A stretch of DNA of 39,245 nt, taken from NCBI RefSeq assembly GCF_019237635.1, contig NZ_JAFAGS010000183.1, forward strand, positions 1 to 39,245, in the 5' to 3' direction. The notes beneath the pieces are model-generated. The model saw only the letters and a program-made list of their open reading frames with translations. It ran no database searches and had not been told where the DNA came from. The position numbers were made by a program, and so were the translations under genes. This document shows, piece after piece, positions 28,356-37,896 of this stretch; within the stretch, counting starts at the first letter, position 1, and every line of letters begins with the position of its first letter. Source of the stretch: Pluralibacter sp. Its GTDB lineage: Bacteria > Pseudomonadota > Gammaproteobacteria > Enterobacterales > Enterobacteriaceae.

Positions 28356-29044
28356 AACAACTCAAAGCCGAGGTGCTGGCGGCAAACCTGGCCCTGCCCG
28401 CACACCAATTGGTGACCTTCACCTGGGGCAACGTCAGCGCCATCGACCGTGAGCGCGGTCTGGTGGTGATTAAACCTTCCGGGGTGGACTACGAGGTGAT
28501 GACCGCCGACGACATGGTGGTGGTCGAGCTTGCCAGCGGCAGGGTGGTGGAGGGCAATAAAAAACCCTCTTCGGATACGCCCACACACCTCGCGCTGTAT
28601 CGCCGTTTTACGGAAATTGGCGGCATTGTGCATACGCACTCCCGCCACGCGACTATCTGGTCGCAGGCCGGACAGGATCTCCCCGCCTGGGGCACCACGC
28701 ACGCGGACTATTTCTACGGCGCGATCCCCTGCACGCGGCGGATGACGCCTGCGGAAATTCACGGCGAGTATGAGCTGGAAACCGGCGAGGTCATTATCAA
28801 AACCTTTGCGGAACGCGAGATTGACCCGATGCAGATCCCGGCCGTACTGGTGCATTCCCACGGCCCTTTCGCCTGGGGTACAAATGCCGCCGACGCCGTT
28901 CACAACGCCGTGGTGCTGGAGGAGTGCGCCTATATGGGGCTGTTTTCCCGCCAGTTGACGCCGCAGTTGCCGGATATGCAGACGGATCTGCTGGATAAGC
29001 ACTATCTGCGCAAACACGGCAAACACGCCTATTACGGACAGTAA
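28349..29044 (+). CDS. sgbE: L-ribulose-5-phosphate 4-epimerase
   Basis: Zn-dependent class II aldolase-like epimerase, 231 residues as in E. coli SgbE (YiaS). It converts L-ribulose 5-phosphate to D-xylulose 5-phosphate, which enters the pentose phosphate pathway. Zinc ligands His95 and His97 ([14 protein letters not shown]) and His171 ([12 protein letters not shown]) are present, as is Asp76 in [12 protein letters not shown]. The start lies inside the end of sgbU, preceded by GGAGG. Last gene of the operon, ended by the hairpin at 29052-29081. Confidence 0.97.
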   Translation: MLEQLKAEVLAANLALPAHQLVTFTWGNVSAIDRERGLVVIKPSGVDYEVMTADDMVVVELASGRVVEGNKKPSSDTPTHLALYRRFTEIGGIVHTHSRHATIWSQAGQDLPAWGTTHADYFYGAIPCTRRMTPAEIHGEYELETGEVIIKTFAEREIDPMQIPAVLVHSHGPFAWGTNAADAVHNAVVLEECAYMGLFSRQLTPQLPDMQTDLLDKHYLRKHGKHAYYGQ

Positions 29045-29051
29045 ACGCCAG

Positions 29052-29084
29052 CACGGCCCGGGGCCTGCTTCCCGGGCCGTGTTT
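29052..29084. terminator. yia operon terminator
   Basis: CACGGCCCGGG (29052-29062) pairs perfectly with CCCGGGCCGTG (29071-29081), followed by TTTG. It lies between the convergent sgbE and chemoreceptor genes and can serve both. Confidence 0.75.
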
Positions 29085-29098
29085 GTCGGGTGCGTTCC

Positions 29099-31018
29099 TC
29101 AGAACGTGGTCCAGCTCTCCTCCTGGCGCTTAGCCGGGGCTTTCGGCGTCGCAGGCTGGCGAAGCGTCGGCCCTGACGTCAGCAGTGGATCGTTGGACAC
29201 CCGGAATACCGACACCGCCTCTTCCAGCTTCAGCGCCTGTTCTTCCAGGCTGTTGGCCGCCGCCGAAGACTCTTCCACCAGCGCCGCGTTCTGTTGCGTG
29301 GTGGTGTCCATCTCCGACATCGCCTGAGCAATCTGGGTAATCCCCCGGCTCTGTTCGTCGGTTGCGGAAGCGATTTCACTCATGATGTCGCGCACCTGGG
29401 CCACTGACGTTTCAATTTCCGCCATTGCGCTGCCCGCCTGCTCGACCAGACGGAACCCGGTATCCACATACCCGACCGACTCCTGAATCAGGTTCTCAAT
29501 CTCTTTGGCCGACTGGGCGCTGCGGCTTGCCAGGTTGCGAACCTCGCCTGCCACCACGGCGAAGCCTTTCCCCTGCTCTCCGGCCCGGGCGGCTTCAACG
29601 GCAGCGTTGAGCGCCAGGATGTTGGTCTGAAAGGCAATACCGTTGATAACGGTCGTAATCTCCGAAATACGGTGCGCGCTCCCCTGCACATTGCGCATCG
29701 TCTCAATCACCGACCGGGATACCTGACAACCCTGCGCGGCTTTTTGCGCCGCCAGCTCCGATAACCGACGCGCCTGCCCGGCATTTTCCGCGTTCAACGC
29801 CACCGTTGAGGTCAGCTCTTCCATGCTCGCGGCCGTTTCCACTACGGCCGCCGCCTGCTGTTCGGTACGTGAGGATAAGTCGACGTTGCCTGCGGCAATC
29901 TCCGTCGAAGAGCGCGCCACGTTATCCACGCTGTTACGCACATCATGGATAATATTCTTCAAATTGGTGTTCATCAGCGACATGGCCCGCATCATCTTAC
30001 CCAGCTCATCCTGCCGGTCGCTCTCCAGCGATTGCGTCAGGTCGCCTTTGGCAATCTGCTGCGCCATCGCCAGGGTTTCAAGCAGCGGGCGCGTAATCGC
30101 CCGGGTAATTACCCAGCCCAGCAGAATACCGATGAGAATACCCACCAGGGCGATCAGCTGTATAACCCACTCCACGCGGCTGACGATGTTTTCAATATTC
30201 TGCTCTTGCTGGTCATGCAGCACATTAATACTGTGGGTGAGCGCATTTGCGCGCGCGGTAAGCACGGTCGACGCACTGTCCAGCGCACGCCACGCGTCGC
30301 GATAGGCCGTGAGATTGTCGGCATACACCGCCATTCTGCTCAGTGTGTCCTCCCCCATTGCACGCGCTTTTTCCGGGAGAAACGGCACCAGTTGCCGGGT
30401 GCGTGACATCCCTTCGGCCAGCCGGGCTTTCATTGCCGCCATATTTTCTGGCGCAGGCTTCACTTTGAAGTCCGACAGCATCGAGTCAATGTCATTAAAA
30501 ATAAACGCCACCTGCGCCGCCAACAGCCGTTGATCGCCCGAAAGCTGATCGCTTTCGCTCAGTTTTGCAATCTCCCGGGAATAATCACAAATAATTGCGG
30601 AATTCAGACGCTGCTCAACCAGGCGTTTTGCCGACATCGCCTCGTTAAATGGCGCGCGATCGTGAATATAGTTACCCACTGCCTGTTCGGTATCTAATAG
30701 ATACTTTTTATCATCTTTCGACCAGTCGAGCTTTTTTAATGTATCAAGGATCACAACCATGCGATCGATAGACTGGCCGTTTTTCTGCAAATAACCGTCT
30801 TCGCTGGTATATTGATACTGAGTGCGGCTTATCCGTGCGTCAAAAAGCGCATTGACGAGTTTTACCCCCGTCGCGCTTTTAATGACTTTATCCTGAATAT
30901 TTCTCAACCCCAGAATACTTGCAAGGAGAATCACCATCATTAACAAAATAATTATCACGAACCCCAAAGACAGCTTTTTACCGGTGTTTAAATTTAAGAA
31001 ATACGATGATATTTTCAT
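29099..31018 (-). CDS. Methyl-accepting chemotaxis protein with long periplasmic sensor
   Basis: Inner-membrane chemoreceptor of 639 residues that signals to CheA/CheW. TM1 spans about 15-37 and TM2 about 283-305, leaving a periplasmic ligand domain of about 245 residues, much longer than the four-helix domain of Tsr/Tar and closer in size to helical bimodular (HBM) sensors. HAMP follows TM2, then the coiled signalling domain whose hairpin tip reads [20 protein letters not shown] followed by [12 protein letters not shown]. The C-terminus ends ESWTTF, a match to the CheR-docking pentapeptide (NWETF in Tsr). Transcribed separately from the regulator upstream, since a terminator lies at 31067-31100. 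No cognate ligand can be read from the sequence; the neighbours suggest sugars or organic acids. Confidence 0.93.
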   Translation of the reverse strand: MKISSYFLNLNTGKKLSLGFVIIILLMMVILLASILGLRNIQDKVIKSATGVKLVNALFDARISRTQYQYTSEDGYLQKNGQSIDRMVVILDTLKKLDWSKDDKKYLLDTEQAVGNYIHDRAPFNEAMSAKRLVEQRLNSAIICDYSREIAKLSESDQLSGDQRLLAAQVAFIFNDIDSMLSDFKVKPAPENMAAMKARLAEGMSRTRQLVPFLPEKARAMGEDTLSRMAVYADNLTAYRDAWRALDSASTVLTARANALTHSINVLHDQQEQNIENIVSRVEWVIQLIALVGILIGILLGWVITRAITRPLLETLAMAQQIAKGDLTQSLESDRQDELGKMMRAMSLMNTNLKNIIHDVRNSVDNVARSSTEIAAGNVDLSSRTEQQAAAVVETAASMEELTSTVALNAENAGQARRLSELAAQKAAQGCQVSRSVIETMRNVQGSAHRISEITTVINGIAFQTNILALNAAVEAARAGEQGKGFAVVAGEVRNLASRSAQSAKEIENLIQESVGYVDTGFRLVEQAGSAMAEIETSVAQVRDIMSEIASATDEQSRGITQIAQAMSEMDTTTQQNAALVEESSAAANSLEEQALKLEEAVSVFRVSNDPLLTSGPTLRQPATPKAPAKRQEESWTTF

Positions 31019-31066
31019 ACAACCATCCCGTTATTTATGAGGCACCAAATCTGTATCCATTGCAGA

Positions 31067-31100
31067 TAAAAAAATCCCTGGATACGTGAATATCCAGGGA
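31067..31100 (-). terminator. Terminator of the winged-helix regulator gene
   Basis: TCCCTGGATA (31075-31084) pairs with TATCCAGGGA (31091-31100); on the minus strand the stem is followed by seven T residues (31074-31068). It isolates the chemoreceptor gene from the regulator. Confidence 0.85.
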
Positions 31101-31155
31101 AACGCGCTTAGGGGGACATCACTCTCCCGGCGCAATACGTTAGATGCTTATTGAT

Positions 31156-31554
31156 TTATTGGGGTAACTCATCATCCCGACAATACACTGGAGTGATGCT
31201 TTCATAGTTAACTCTGTAGCCACTGCCTTTGATATTGGTAATAAAATCGATGGGTAAACCCAGTATTTCCAGCTTTTTGGTCAGATTGTTTACGACCTGC
31301 CACAGGCGCTGTGAGGAGCAACTGAGGTTGTTTTCTTCCCAAATTTTCTGCATCAACTCATCTTTACTCACCGCACGTTTTCGTCCGTGCATCAGAAGGT
31401 AGAGAAAAAGCTGCAGCATCGTTTTGTTAAACACAATGGTGACGAACACAATGCTTTTATCGGCATGACGAGATGGCAGGCGATAGACCCGTTGATTATG
31501 AATGTCGAAATGAATCTCTGTTCCAATCATAAATCCATACAGCTGATATTCCAT
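31156..31554 (-). CDS. Cytoplasmic winged-helix (OmpR/CadC-type) regulator
   Basis: A 132-residue protein made almost only of a winged-helix DNA-binding domain of the OmpR/PhoB C-terminal type. Visible are KTMLQLFLYLLMHGRKRAVSKDELMQKIW (about 44-72), the recognition-helix segment SSQRLWQVVNNLTKKLEIL and the wing FITNIKGSGYRVNY. It has no receiver domain and no membrane segment, unlike CadC or ToxR proteins, so the signal input is unclear. No strong ribosome site precedes the ATG at 31554. It lies in visibly AT-richer DNA than the core genes, which hints at horizontal acquisition. The target is not known; the chemoreceptor or the divergent regulator pair are candidates. Confidence 0.75.
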   Translation of the reverse strand: MEYQLYGFMIGTEIHFDIHNQRVYRLPSRHADKSIVFVTIVFNKTMLQLFLYLLMHGRKRAVSKDELMQKIWEENNLSCSSQRLWQVVNNLTKKLEILGLPIDFITNIKGSGYRVNYESITPVYCRDDELPQ

Positions 31555-32059
31555 TATTACTGCCCATGCTCTGTTAATCTCTCATTGTCACCCGCACATT
31601 GTTGCAACAAATTCATTACTGTTTGTGAGGGATAATATAAATCAATCAAAATCACATTCAATATATTCATCACATAAGAATTCCCTCACCAAACGAAGCG
31701 TAAACAGCATCAATATCCAAACCAACAGCAAATTGGCAGATAAAAATACCGTACAAATGAAAAATAACGGGCCATGACACCAAAAAGTTTCAATAGAGTA
31801 ACAACTCAACATAAAACAACAAAATAAACAAAAAACACAGTCATATATCCTGCTTAAGTGCGATATTTTCCCGGACTGGGGCATCTATACTCATGACAGA
31901 TCGCTTAATTCACCGTAACCTTGGCACGTAGCATGGTAACCAGCATTCAGCATAAAAGATGCGGTAAAAAAGAGGAGTGAAGTTAGGTGATCTCTTCTGA
32001 TTCAGAACGCTGTAAACCGAACGAATAAGGCTCCAGACACCGCTCAGTACGGGTACATC
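31555..32059. other. AT-rich intergenic region with a doubtful small membrane ORF
   Basis: The region between the two divergent winged-helix regulators. A minus-strand frame (31884-31642, 80 codons) would encode two hydrophobic segments with several cysteines (CVFCLFCCFMLSC) and a charged tail. It lacks a clear ribosome site and I do not recognise it, so it is described here rather than called. The rest should contain the promoters of both regulators, but I see no convincing -35/-10 pair. Confidence 0.35.
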
Positions 32060-32860
32060 ATGAAAACCGCGTTCCTCATCAATGACACTATTCTGTTCGT
32101 TCCTGAACAATACAGCCTGTATCGCCGCGAGAATTACCCCGCGGGGCGCATCACGCTACATGCGCCGGCCAGCGACTGCCTGCTCTTGCTGATCCAGCAT
32201 GCGCAGCAACCGGTATCGCAAAAAATGTTGTTTGAGCAGGTATGGCAAAAGCGCGGTACGGTCGTGTCGACCAATACCCTTTATCAGAGCATCGCCTCTG
32301 TGCGAAAAGGGCTCAAGGCCACAGGGCTGGCCGAAGAAGCGATCCTGACGCTGCCCAAACAGGGGTTCAAATGCGTGGCGCAGATAACGCCTGGTGAATT
32401 ACAGGATTTTATTCTTACTTCTTCAGAAAATGCAGAACCCCTTACTGAACCCACCCATCGGCCTGCGAAGGCATTGCGTCGCCCGGTGATAAAACCGCTT
32501 CGCGGGCTGCGACCGCGTTCACGGCTCTCTTTGTTGCTGGCGATTGTGCTGGTGCTTATTGTCGGGGAATACCATTGGCTGCGCGCGTCGCCTTCCCCTC
32601 TTTACGCAGAATACGCCTACGCGGGGAAAGTGGAAAATTGCCAGGTCTGGTCCTCATGGTCCGGCACACAATACAGCATCGCCGTTTTCGATAAGCTCCG
32701 TCAGCGTTCGCCGATAAGCTGTACGGCTGAGTCCGTGGCCTATCTGACGATAAACCGTTTGCAGCAGGGAACCTCTATTTTGCTCTGTGATAAAGATATT
32801 GCGCAGCGCGGGACGCAGTGCCGATCATGGTTTTATCGGGAGGAAGGCAATGAGAAGTAA
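32060..32860 (+). CDS. ToxR/CadC-like transmembrane winged-helix regulator
   Basis: A 266-residue one-component regulator. Residues about 20-110 form an OmpR-type winged helix (PVSQKMLFEQVWQKRG, STNTLYQSIASVRKGL, ILTLPKQGFKCVA). A basic stretch precedes a single transmembrane helix at about 156-174 (LSLLLAIVLVLIVGEYHWL). The periplasmic part (about 175-266) has four cysteines (194, 221, 243, 254) that could form disulfides. The layout matches ToxR-like proteins and E. coli YqeI. The gene overlaps the next one by 11 bases, so they form a regulator/partner pair. The signal and targets are unknown. Confidence 0.8.
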   Translation: MKTAFLINDTILFVPEQYSLYRRENYPAGRITLHAPASDCLLLLIQHAQQPVSQKMLFEQVWQKRGTVVSTNTLYQSIASVRKGLKATGLAEEAILTLPKQGFKCVAQITPGELQDFILTSSENAEPLTEPTHRPAKALRRPVIKPLRGLRPRSRLSLLLAIVLVLIVGEYHWLRASPSPLYAEYAYAGKVENCQVWSSWSGTQYSIAVFDKLRQRSPISCTAESVAYLTINRLQQGTSILLCDKDIAQRGTQCRSWFYREEGNEK

Positions 32861-33317
32861 AAACGTGCGCTTTCTGTTAAACCTGCTGATCGTACTGGTG
32901 GTTATCTCGGTCGCGCTGGCGGGCTACGTTAACTGGCAGAAAAACCATTTCTCCTGCGAAGCCCAGATAACGCTGGTTACTGACCGCGGCACCGAAGATC
33001 TGATTATGCATTTTCACTTTTCCGGCGATACCGGCAGTTACGAGTCCAAAGGTAAATATACCACCAGGTCGGGGAACGAAATTTCCACCAGCAATAAAAT
33101 CGATTTTAACTTCTGGCGGGAGGGCGATTCGCTGATGATGATCTCAAACGAGACCAACGCGATTCCTAAAACCGCCGGGTCGGTATATCCCTATACCCCC
33201 GATTTCTTTTACTCCAGAGAGCGCGGTATTCGCTGGACGTTGACCCGGGAAAACGCCACCGGGTATCTGTTCAGTTACGATGATACGCCGACGTTTTATT
33301 GTTCGATTACACGGTAA
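32850..33317 (+). CDS. Small periplasmic-facing membrane partner of the ToxR-like regulator
   Basis: A 155-residue protein with an N-terminal membrane anchor (VRFLLNLLIVLVVISVALAG, residues 6-25) and a periplasmic domain with two cysteines (36 and 151) likely to form a disulfide. Position, size and topology resemble ToxS or E. coli YqeJ, partners that stabilise or tune a ToxR-like regulator in the periplasm. The ATG at 32850 is chosen because AGGAAGG lies immediately before it; the frame is open further upstream inside the regulator gene. An ERIC element follows the stop. Function inferred from context only. Confidence 0.75.
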   Translation: MRSKNVRFLLNLLIVLVVISVALAGYVNWQKNHFSCEAQITLVTDRGTEDLIMHFHFSGDTGSYESKGKYTTRSGNEISTSNKIDFNFWREGDSLMMISNETNAIPKTAGSVYPYTPDFFYSRERGIRWTLTRENATGYLFSYDDTPTFYCSITR

Positions 33318-33319
33318 TA

Positions 33320-33443
33320 AGTACTCTAAATAATTCGAGTGGCAGGAAAGCGACAAGTTCGCGAGTCCCCAGGAGCATAGATAACTATGTGACTGGGGTG
33401 AGCGAACGCAGCCAACGCACAGGCAACTTGAAGTATGACGAGT
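33320..33443. repeat. ERIC element (enterobacterial repetitive intergenic consensus)
   Basis: About 124 bases that read like the ERIC consensus: left part ATTCGAGTGGCAGGAAAGCG, the core GTCCCCAGGAGCATAG then GTGACTGGGGTGAGCGAAC, and right part CAACGCACAGGCAACTTG followed by AAGTATGACGAGT. The core forms the typical central hairpin (CCCCAG/CTGGGG). It lies between the ToxS-like gene and the convergent AraC gene. Exact ends are approximate. Confidence 0.9.
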
Positions 33444-33446
33444 CAA

Positions 33447-34268
33447 TTACCCGGAGTTAATATGCTCCTTACAATAACGACGCTTCCAGCCCGCGGGCGT
33501 CAGCCCGGTATGCTTGCGAAATACTTGCCTGAAATACCCTATCTCGTTAAAACCGCAGCGCAGCGCCACTTCCTGGAGCGGGAGCGAATCACTCACCAGC
33601 AGTTTCTCTGCCGCCAGGATCCGTTGGCGATGAATCGACGCCGTTAACGTCAGATTAAAGACCCGCCGAAATACCCGCCCGAGATAATCGGCATTACAGT
33701 GCAGCTCCCGGGCCAGTTGCGACGTCGAAAGCGATAAATGATAGCGCGTGCGGATCATTTGCTGCGCCCGCCAGGCTAACGCAACCCCCGGCTCTTCGCT
33801 GGCGCTATCACCTGACGCTGCCGCGGCAAGCTGCTGCAAAATCAGCAACAAAATACACTCAAGCGCAATGCTGCGATGCCTGTTTTCCTGCTCATGCAGA
33901 AACTGTCGGAACAACGAAATAATATATTGCGGAGAACCCACCGTCGTGTGCTGAGGAATCGTCATAAATGCGTTATGTAATGCAGGATTAGCCCCCTCCC
34001 CCAATAATTCGAAATGTAGCCAGTAGAATTTTAAATCATCGGGGAATGTCCCTTCACCAATATGCCGACTCTGTGGTTTAAGCAGTAAACTTTCTCCGGC
34101 ATTCACATAAAAGAGCACGTCATCTTCACGAATTGCCAGCGTTCCCCGCTCGACAAAAATGAGCTCCCAGGAGGAAAGCGTACGGGCGGGGTGGCTGCCG
34201 ATCCCCCTGGAAATGAAAAGACCGCCATTCTGTACGCGAATCGGAAGCGCTATGGATAAATCGAGCAT
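33447..34268 (-). CDS. AraC-family regulator of the arabinofuranoside locus
   Basis: A 273-residue regulator with an N-terminal cupin sugar-binding domain (about 10-150; LIFVERGTLAIREDDVLFYVNAG, LLLKPQSRHIGEG, FYWLHFELLGEG) and a C-terminal AraC double helix-turn-helix (HLSLSTSQLARELHCNADYLGRVFRRVF and PLQEVALRCGFNEIGYFRQVFRKHTGLTPAGWKRR). It diverges from the symporter/GH127 operon and is its likely sugar-responsive activator. A strong AAGGAGG (34288-34282) precedes the ATG but with an unusually long 13-base spacing. It ends beside the ERIC element. Confidence 0.88.
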   Translation of the reverse strand: MLDLSIALPIRVQNGGLFISRGIGSHPARTLSSWELIFVERGTLAIREDDVLFYVNAGESLLLKPQSRHIGEGTFPDDLKFYWLHFELLGEGANPALHNAFMTIPQHTTVGSPQYIISLFRQFLHEQENRHRSIALECILLLILQQLAAAASGDSASEEPGVALAWRAQQMIRTRYHLSLSTSQLARELHCNADYLGRVFRRVFNLTLTASIHRQRILAAEKLLVSDSLPLQEVALRCGFNEIGYFRQVFRKHTGLTPAGWKRRYCKEHINSG

Positions 34269-34524
34269 AGATATTAAAAATCCTCCTTTTCACTTTCAAA
34301 TAAACGACCCTTTATATTGATTATTAAACACTATTTCTTATATTGCAGGATCTTAATCACATTTTAGAAAACAGGTCGGAATCGTTACCTTTTTATACTT
34401 TCCCGCTCCCTTGCCGCCCCTCTTTTTGCGGGCAGAATAAATCAGGTAGTTGCGAATAAAAAAGCAGACTCGCCATCGCGTGAGTTATTCCGGAACTTCT
34501 TTCCTGCTCAATGAGGAATTGTCC

Positions 34525-35925
34525 ATGACTTCTGCTCCCATTACGCAAACCGATATTGCGCAACGCACCGCAAAGGAAGCGCTGTCGATGCGCGAAAAAG
34601 TCGGTTATGGCCTGGGCGATGCCGGCGGTACGGTAATCACCTGCCTTATCATGAATTTTCTGACCTTTTTCTATACCGATATCTTTGGCCTGACGCCCGC
34701 GCTGGTCGGCACGCTGTTTATGGCGCTACGCGTGTTTGATGCGATTTCCGATCCCATCATGGGCGTGATTACCGACCGTACGCAAAGCCGCTGGGGACGA
34801 TTCCGCCCCTGGCAGCTGTGGGTAGCGGTGCCGATAGGTATCATCGGCGTACTCACCTTCACCGTTCCGGATGCCAGCATGAACCTAAAAATCGCCTGGG
34901 CATTCGGCACGTATCTGCTGCTTTCCGTAAGTTATACCGCCATCAACGTACCCTACTGCGCGCTCATCAACACCATGACGACGCGCCACAGCGAGGTGCT
35001 CTCCTGTCAGTCATGGCGGTTTGTCCTCTGCGGCGTCGCCGGGTTCCTCGTTTCCGTCGGCTTACCGTGGTTAGTGGCCGTGTTAGGCCACGGCAATGCG
35101 GCGCAAGGCTATCAGTTAGGCGTCGGCATCCTCTGCGCGATCGCCATCGTGATGTTCTTATGTTGCTTTTTCTGGGTTCGCGAACGGGTTCCTCTGGACA
35201 GTATGGGTAGTTTTACCCTGCGTGAACACGTTGCCGGACTACGCCGAAACGACCAGTTGCTACTGATGCTGCTGATGTCGTTTCTGCTCATTAACGTCTT
35301 TAATATTCGCGGCGGCGGCTACATGTATTTCATCACCTATGTGCTGCATGGCGGTACGGCGTACACCTCGCTGTTTTTCACCATGGTGACCTTCGCCTCC
35401 ATCCTGGGGTCAATCCTCGTGAACCCGGTATCGCGCCGGGTTGATACCGTTAAACTCTATTACTCCACCAATATCGTCCTGGCAATAGTCGCAGTACTCA
35501 TGTGGTTCCTTCCGACAGGCGAGGCCTGGCAATCGCTGTGGCTAGGCGTCATTCTCCTGAACGGCATTATTCTTGGCTTCACGCTGCCGCTGCACTTTGC
35601 CCTGATGGCCTTTGCCGACGACTACGGCGAATGGAAAACGGGCGTTCGCTCTTCGGGGATGAATTTCGCCTTTAACCTGTTTTGTATCAAGCTCGCCTGG
35701 GCTTCCAGCGCCGGAATCATCAGCGTGGTGTTTATTCTGGTGGCTTACCAGCCCGGCGCCGCACACCAGACCACCGCCTCGCTACAGGGCATTACCGCAA
35801 TGGAAACGTTGTTACCGGCCCTGTTCCATCTGCTGCTGGCGTTCACCATTCGCGCCTGCAAACTCAACAATCCGATGATGTCGCGCATATCCACCGATTT
35901 GCGTGCCCGCCGCCTTCAGCCTTAA
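34525..35925 (+). CDS. GPH-family (MelB/XylP-type) sugar:cation symporter
   Basis: A 466-residue inner-membrane transporter with about twelve hydrophobic segments. The family signature is clear near residues 65-97: [12 protein letters not shown], then [15 protein letters not shown], where the two aspartates of DxxxD correspond to the cation-site pair of MelB. It probably imports a glycoside, most likely a beta-L-arabinofuranoside, with Na+ or H+. The frame is open to 34450, but ATG 34525 has GAGGAA six bases upstream. The GH127 gene follows after 10 bases, so the two are an operon. Confidence 0.9.
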   Translation: MTSAPITQTDIAQRTAKEALSMREKVGYGLGDAGGTVITCLIMNFLTFFYTDIFGLTPALVGTLFMALRVFDAISDPIMGVITDRTQSRWGRFRPWQLWVAVPIGIIGVLTFTVPDASMNLKIAWAFGTYLLLSVSYTAINVPYCALINTMTTRHSEVLSCQSWRFVLCGVAGFLVSVGLPWLVAVLGHGNAAQGYQLGVGILCAIAIVMFLCCFFWVRERVPLDSMGSFTLREHVAGLRRNDQLLLMLLMSFLLINVFNIRGGGYMYFITYVLHGGTAYTSLFFTMVTFASILGSILVNPVSRRVDTVKLYYSTNIVLAIVAVLMWFLPTGEAWQSLWLGVILLNGIILGFTLPLHFALMAFADDYGEWKTGVRSSGMNFAFNLFCIKLAWASSAGIISVVFILVAYQPGAAHQTTASLQGITAMETLLPALFHLLLAFTIRACKLNNPMMSRISTDLRARRLQP

Positions 35926-35935
35926 GGAGAACGTC

Positions 35936-37891
35936 ATGTCCGTGTTGGATGTCAATTTGCATAAGCTCCACATTCGCGATCCGTTTCTCGGCCAGTATCA
36001 GCACCTGGTACGCGACGTGGTGATCCCTTATCAGTGGGAAGCGCTGAACGACCGCATTCCTGACGCTGAACCCAGTCATGCGATAGAAAATTTCCGCATT
36101 GCCGCCGGACTGCAGACCGGGGAATTCTACGGCATGGTGTTTCAGGATAGCGACGTCGCGAAGTGGCTGGAGGCCGTCGCCTGGTCACTGTGTCAGAAAC
36201 CCGACGCCGAACTTGAAAAGACCGCCGATGAGGTGATTGAGCTGGTGGCGGCGGCCCAGTGTCCGGATGGTTATCTTAATACCTGGTTCACCGTCAAAGC
36301 CCCAGGTGAGCGCTGGACCAACCTTGCCGAATGCCATGAGCTTTACAGTGCCGGACACATGATCGAAGCCGGTGTTGCCTTCTTTCTGGCAACGGGAAAA
36401 CGTCGGTTGCTGGAGGTGGTGTGCAAACTCGCCGACCACATCGACCAGGTTTTTGGCCCGGCGGAACACCAACTCCATGGCTACCCGGGTCATCCAGAAA
36501 TCGAACTGGCATTGATGCGTCTGTATGAAGTGACTGAAGCGCCGCGTTATCTGGCGCTGGTGAATTACTTCGTGGAGCAACGAGGCGCACAGCCGTATTT
36601 TTACGACATTGAGTATGAAAAGCGGGGGCGGACATCCCACTGGCAGACCTATGGCCCGGCATGGATGGTCAAAGACAAAGCCTACAGCCAGGCGCATCAA
36701 CCGATTGCCGAACAGCAGCATGCCATCGGCCATGCGGTTCGTTTCGTTTACCTGATGACCGGCGTCGCCCATCTGGCGCGTCTGAATCACGATGAGGATA
36801 AACGTCAGGATTGTCTTCGTTTGTGGCGCGACATGGCGCAGCGCCAGTTGTATATCACCGGGGGAATTGGCTCACAAAGCAGCGGCGAAGCCTTCAGCAG
36901 CGATTATGACCTCCCCAATGACACGGTCTACGCAGAGAGCTGCGCCTCTATAGGCCTGATGATGTTTGCCCGCCGAATGCTGGAGATGGAGGCCGATAGC
37001 CAGTATGCCGATGTCATGGAGCGCGCGTTGTACAACACCGTGCTGGGCGGAATGGCGCTGGATGGGAAACACTTTTTCTATGTAAACCCGCTGGAGGTGC
37101 ACCCGAAAACGCTCGCCTTCAACCACATTTACGATCATGTGAAACCCGTACGCCAACGCTGGTTTGGCTGCGCCTGCTGTCCGCCCAATATTGCCCGCCT
37201 GCTCACCTCGCTGGGCCACTACATCTACACGCCGCGGGAAGACGCCCTGTATATCAATCTCTATATCGGCAACCAGGTGGAGATCCCCGTGGGCGATGCG
37301 ACATTACGCCTTCACATCAGCGGAAACTACCCGTGGCAGGAGACTGTCACCCTTGCCATCGCGTCGCAGGAGGACATTCAACACACCCTGGCGCTGCGCC
37401 TGCCTGACTGGTGCGACGCGCCGCAGGTCATGCTGAACGGCGCCGCCGTGAAGCAGGATATCCGCAAGGGCTATCTGCACATCAATCGCCTCTGGCGCGA
37501 GGGGGACACCCTCACCCTGACGTTGCCAATGCCCGTTCGCCGTCTTTATGGCAACCCTCTTTTGCGCCATGTCGCAGGGAAAGTCGCCTTACAGCGCGGC
37601 CCGCTGGTTTACTGCCTCGAGCAAGCCGACAACGGCGAGAACCTGCATAACCTGTGGCTGCCTGAAACCGCCGCGTTCACCACCTTCGAAGGCAAAGGGC
37701 TGTTCTCGCATAAGATACTCATTCAGGCCGATGGGCTCAGGCGCACCGCCGTACACCCGGAACAGCAGGCGCTATGGCGCTACGATTATCGCCCCAGCGA
37801 CGCACAGCCGCAGACGCTGACCTTTATTCCCTGGTTCAGTTGGGCTAACCGGGGTGAAGGTGAAATGCGCATTTGGGTGAATGAAATATAA
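35936..37891 (+). CDS. GH127 beta-L-arabinofuranosidase
   Basis: A 651-residue intracellular glycoside hydrolase of family 127 (HypBA1-like), with no signal peptide. It should release L-arabinose from beta-L-arabinofuranosides such as those on plant hydroxyproline-rich proteins. The family's unusual zinc-cysteine active site is present: Glu334 and Cys336 in VYAESCASIG, Cys414-Cys415 in GCACCPPN (nucleophile and zinc ligands) and the candidate acid/base Glu318 in SSGEAF. These correspond to Glu322, Glu338, Cys340, Cys417 and Cys418 of HypBA1 with small offsets. The start has AAGGAGA five bases upstream. No arabinan-degrading exoenzyme or L-arabinose catabolic gene is in the window. Confidence 0.93.
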   Translation: MSVLDVNLHKLHIRDPFLGQYQHLVRDVVIPYQWEALNDRIPDAEPSHAIENFRIAAGLQTGEFYGMVFQDSDVAKWLEAVAWSLCQKPDAELEKTADEVIELVAAAQCPDGYLNTWFTVKAPGERWTNLAECHELYSAGHMIEAGVAFFLATGKRRLLEVVCKLADHIDQVFGPAEHQLHGYPGHPEIELALMRLYEVTEAPRYLALVNYFVEQRGAQPYFYDIEYEKRGRTSHWQTYGPAWMVKDKAYSQAHQPIAEQQHAIGHAVRFVYLMTGVAHLARLNHDEDKRQDCLRLWRDMAQRQLYITGGIGSQSSGEAFSSDYDLPNDTVYAESCASIGLMMFARRMLEMEADSQYADVMERALYNTVLGGMALDGKHFFYVNPLEVHPKTLAFNHIYDHVKPVRQRWFGCACCPPNIARLLTSLGHYIYTPREDALYINLYIGNQVEIPVGDATLRLHISGNYPWQETVTLAIASQEDIQHTLALRLPDWCDAPQVMLNGAAVKQDIRKGYLHINRLWREGDTLTLTLPMPVRRLYGNPLLRHVAGKVALQRGPLVYCLEQADNGENLHNLWLPETAAFTTFEGKGLFSHKILIQADGLRRTAVHPEQQALWRYDYRPSDAQPQTLTFIPWFSWANRGEGEMRIWVNEI

Positions 37892-37896
37892 GTGAA

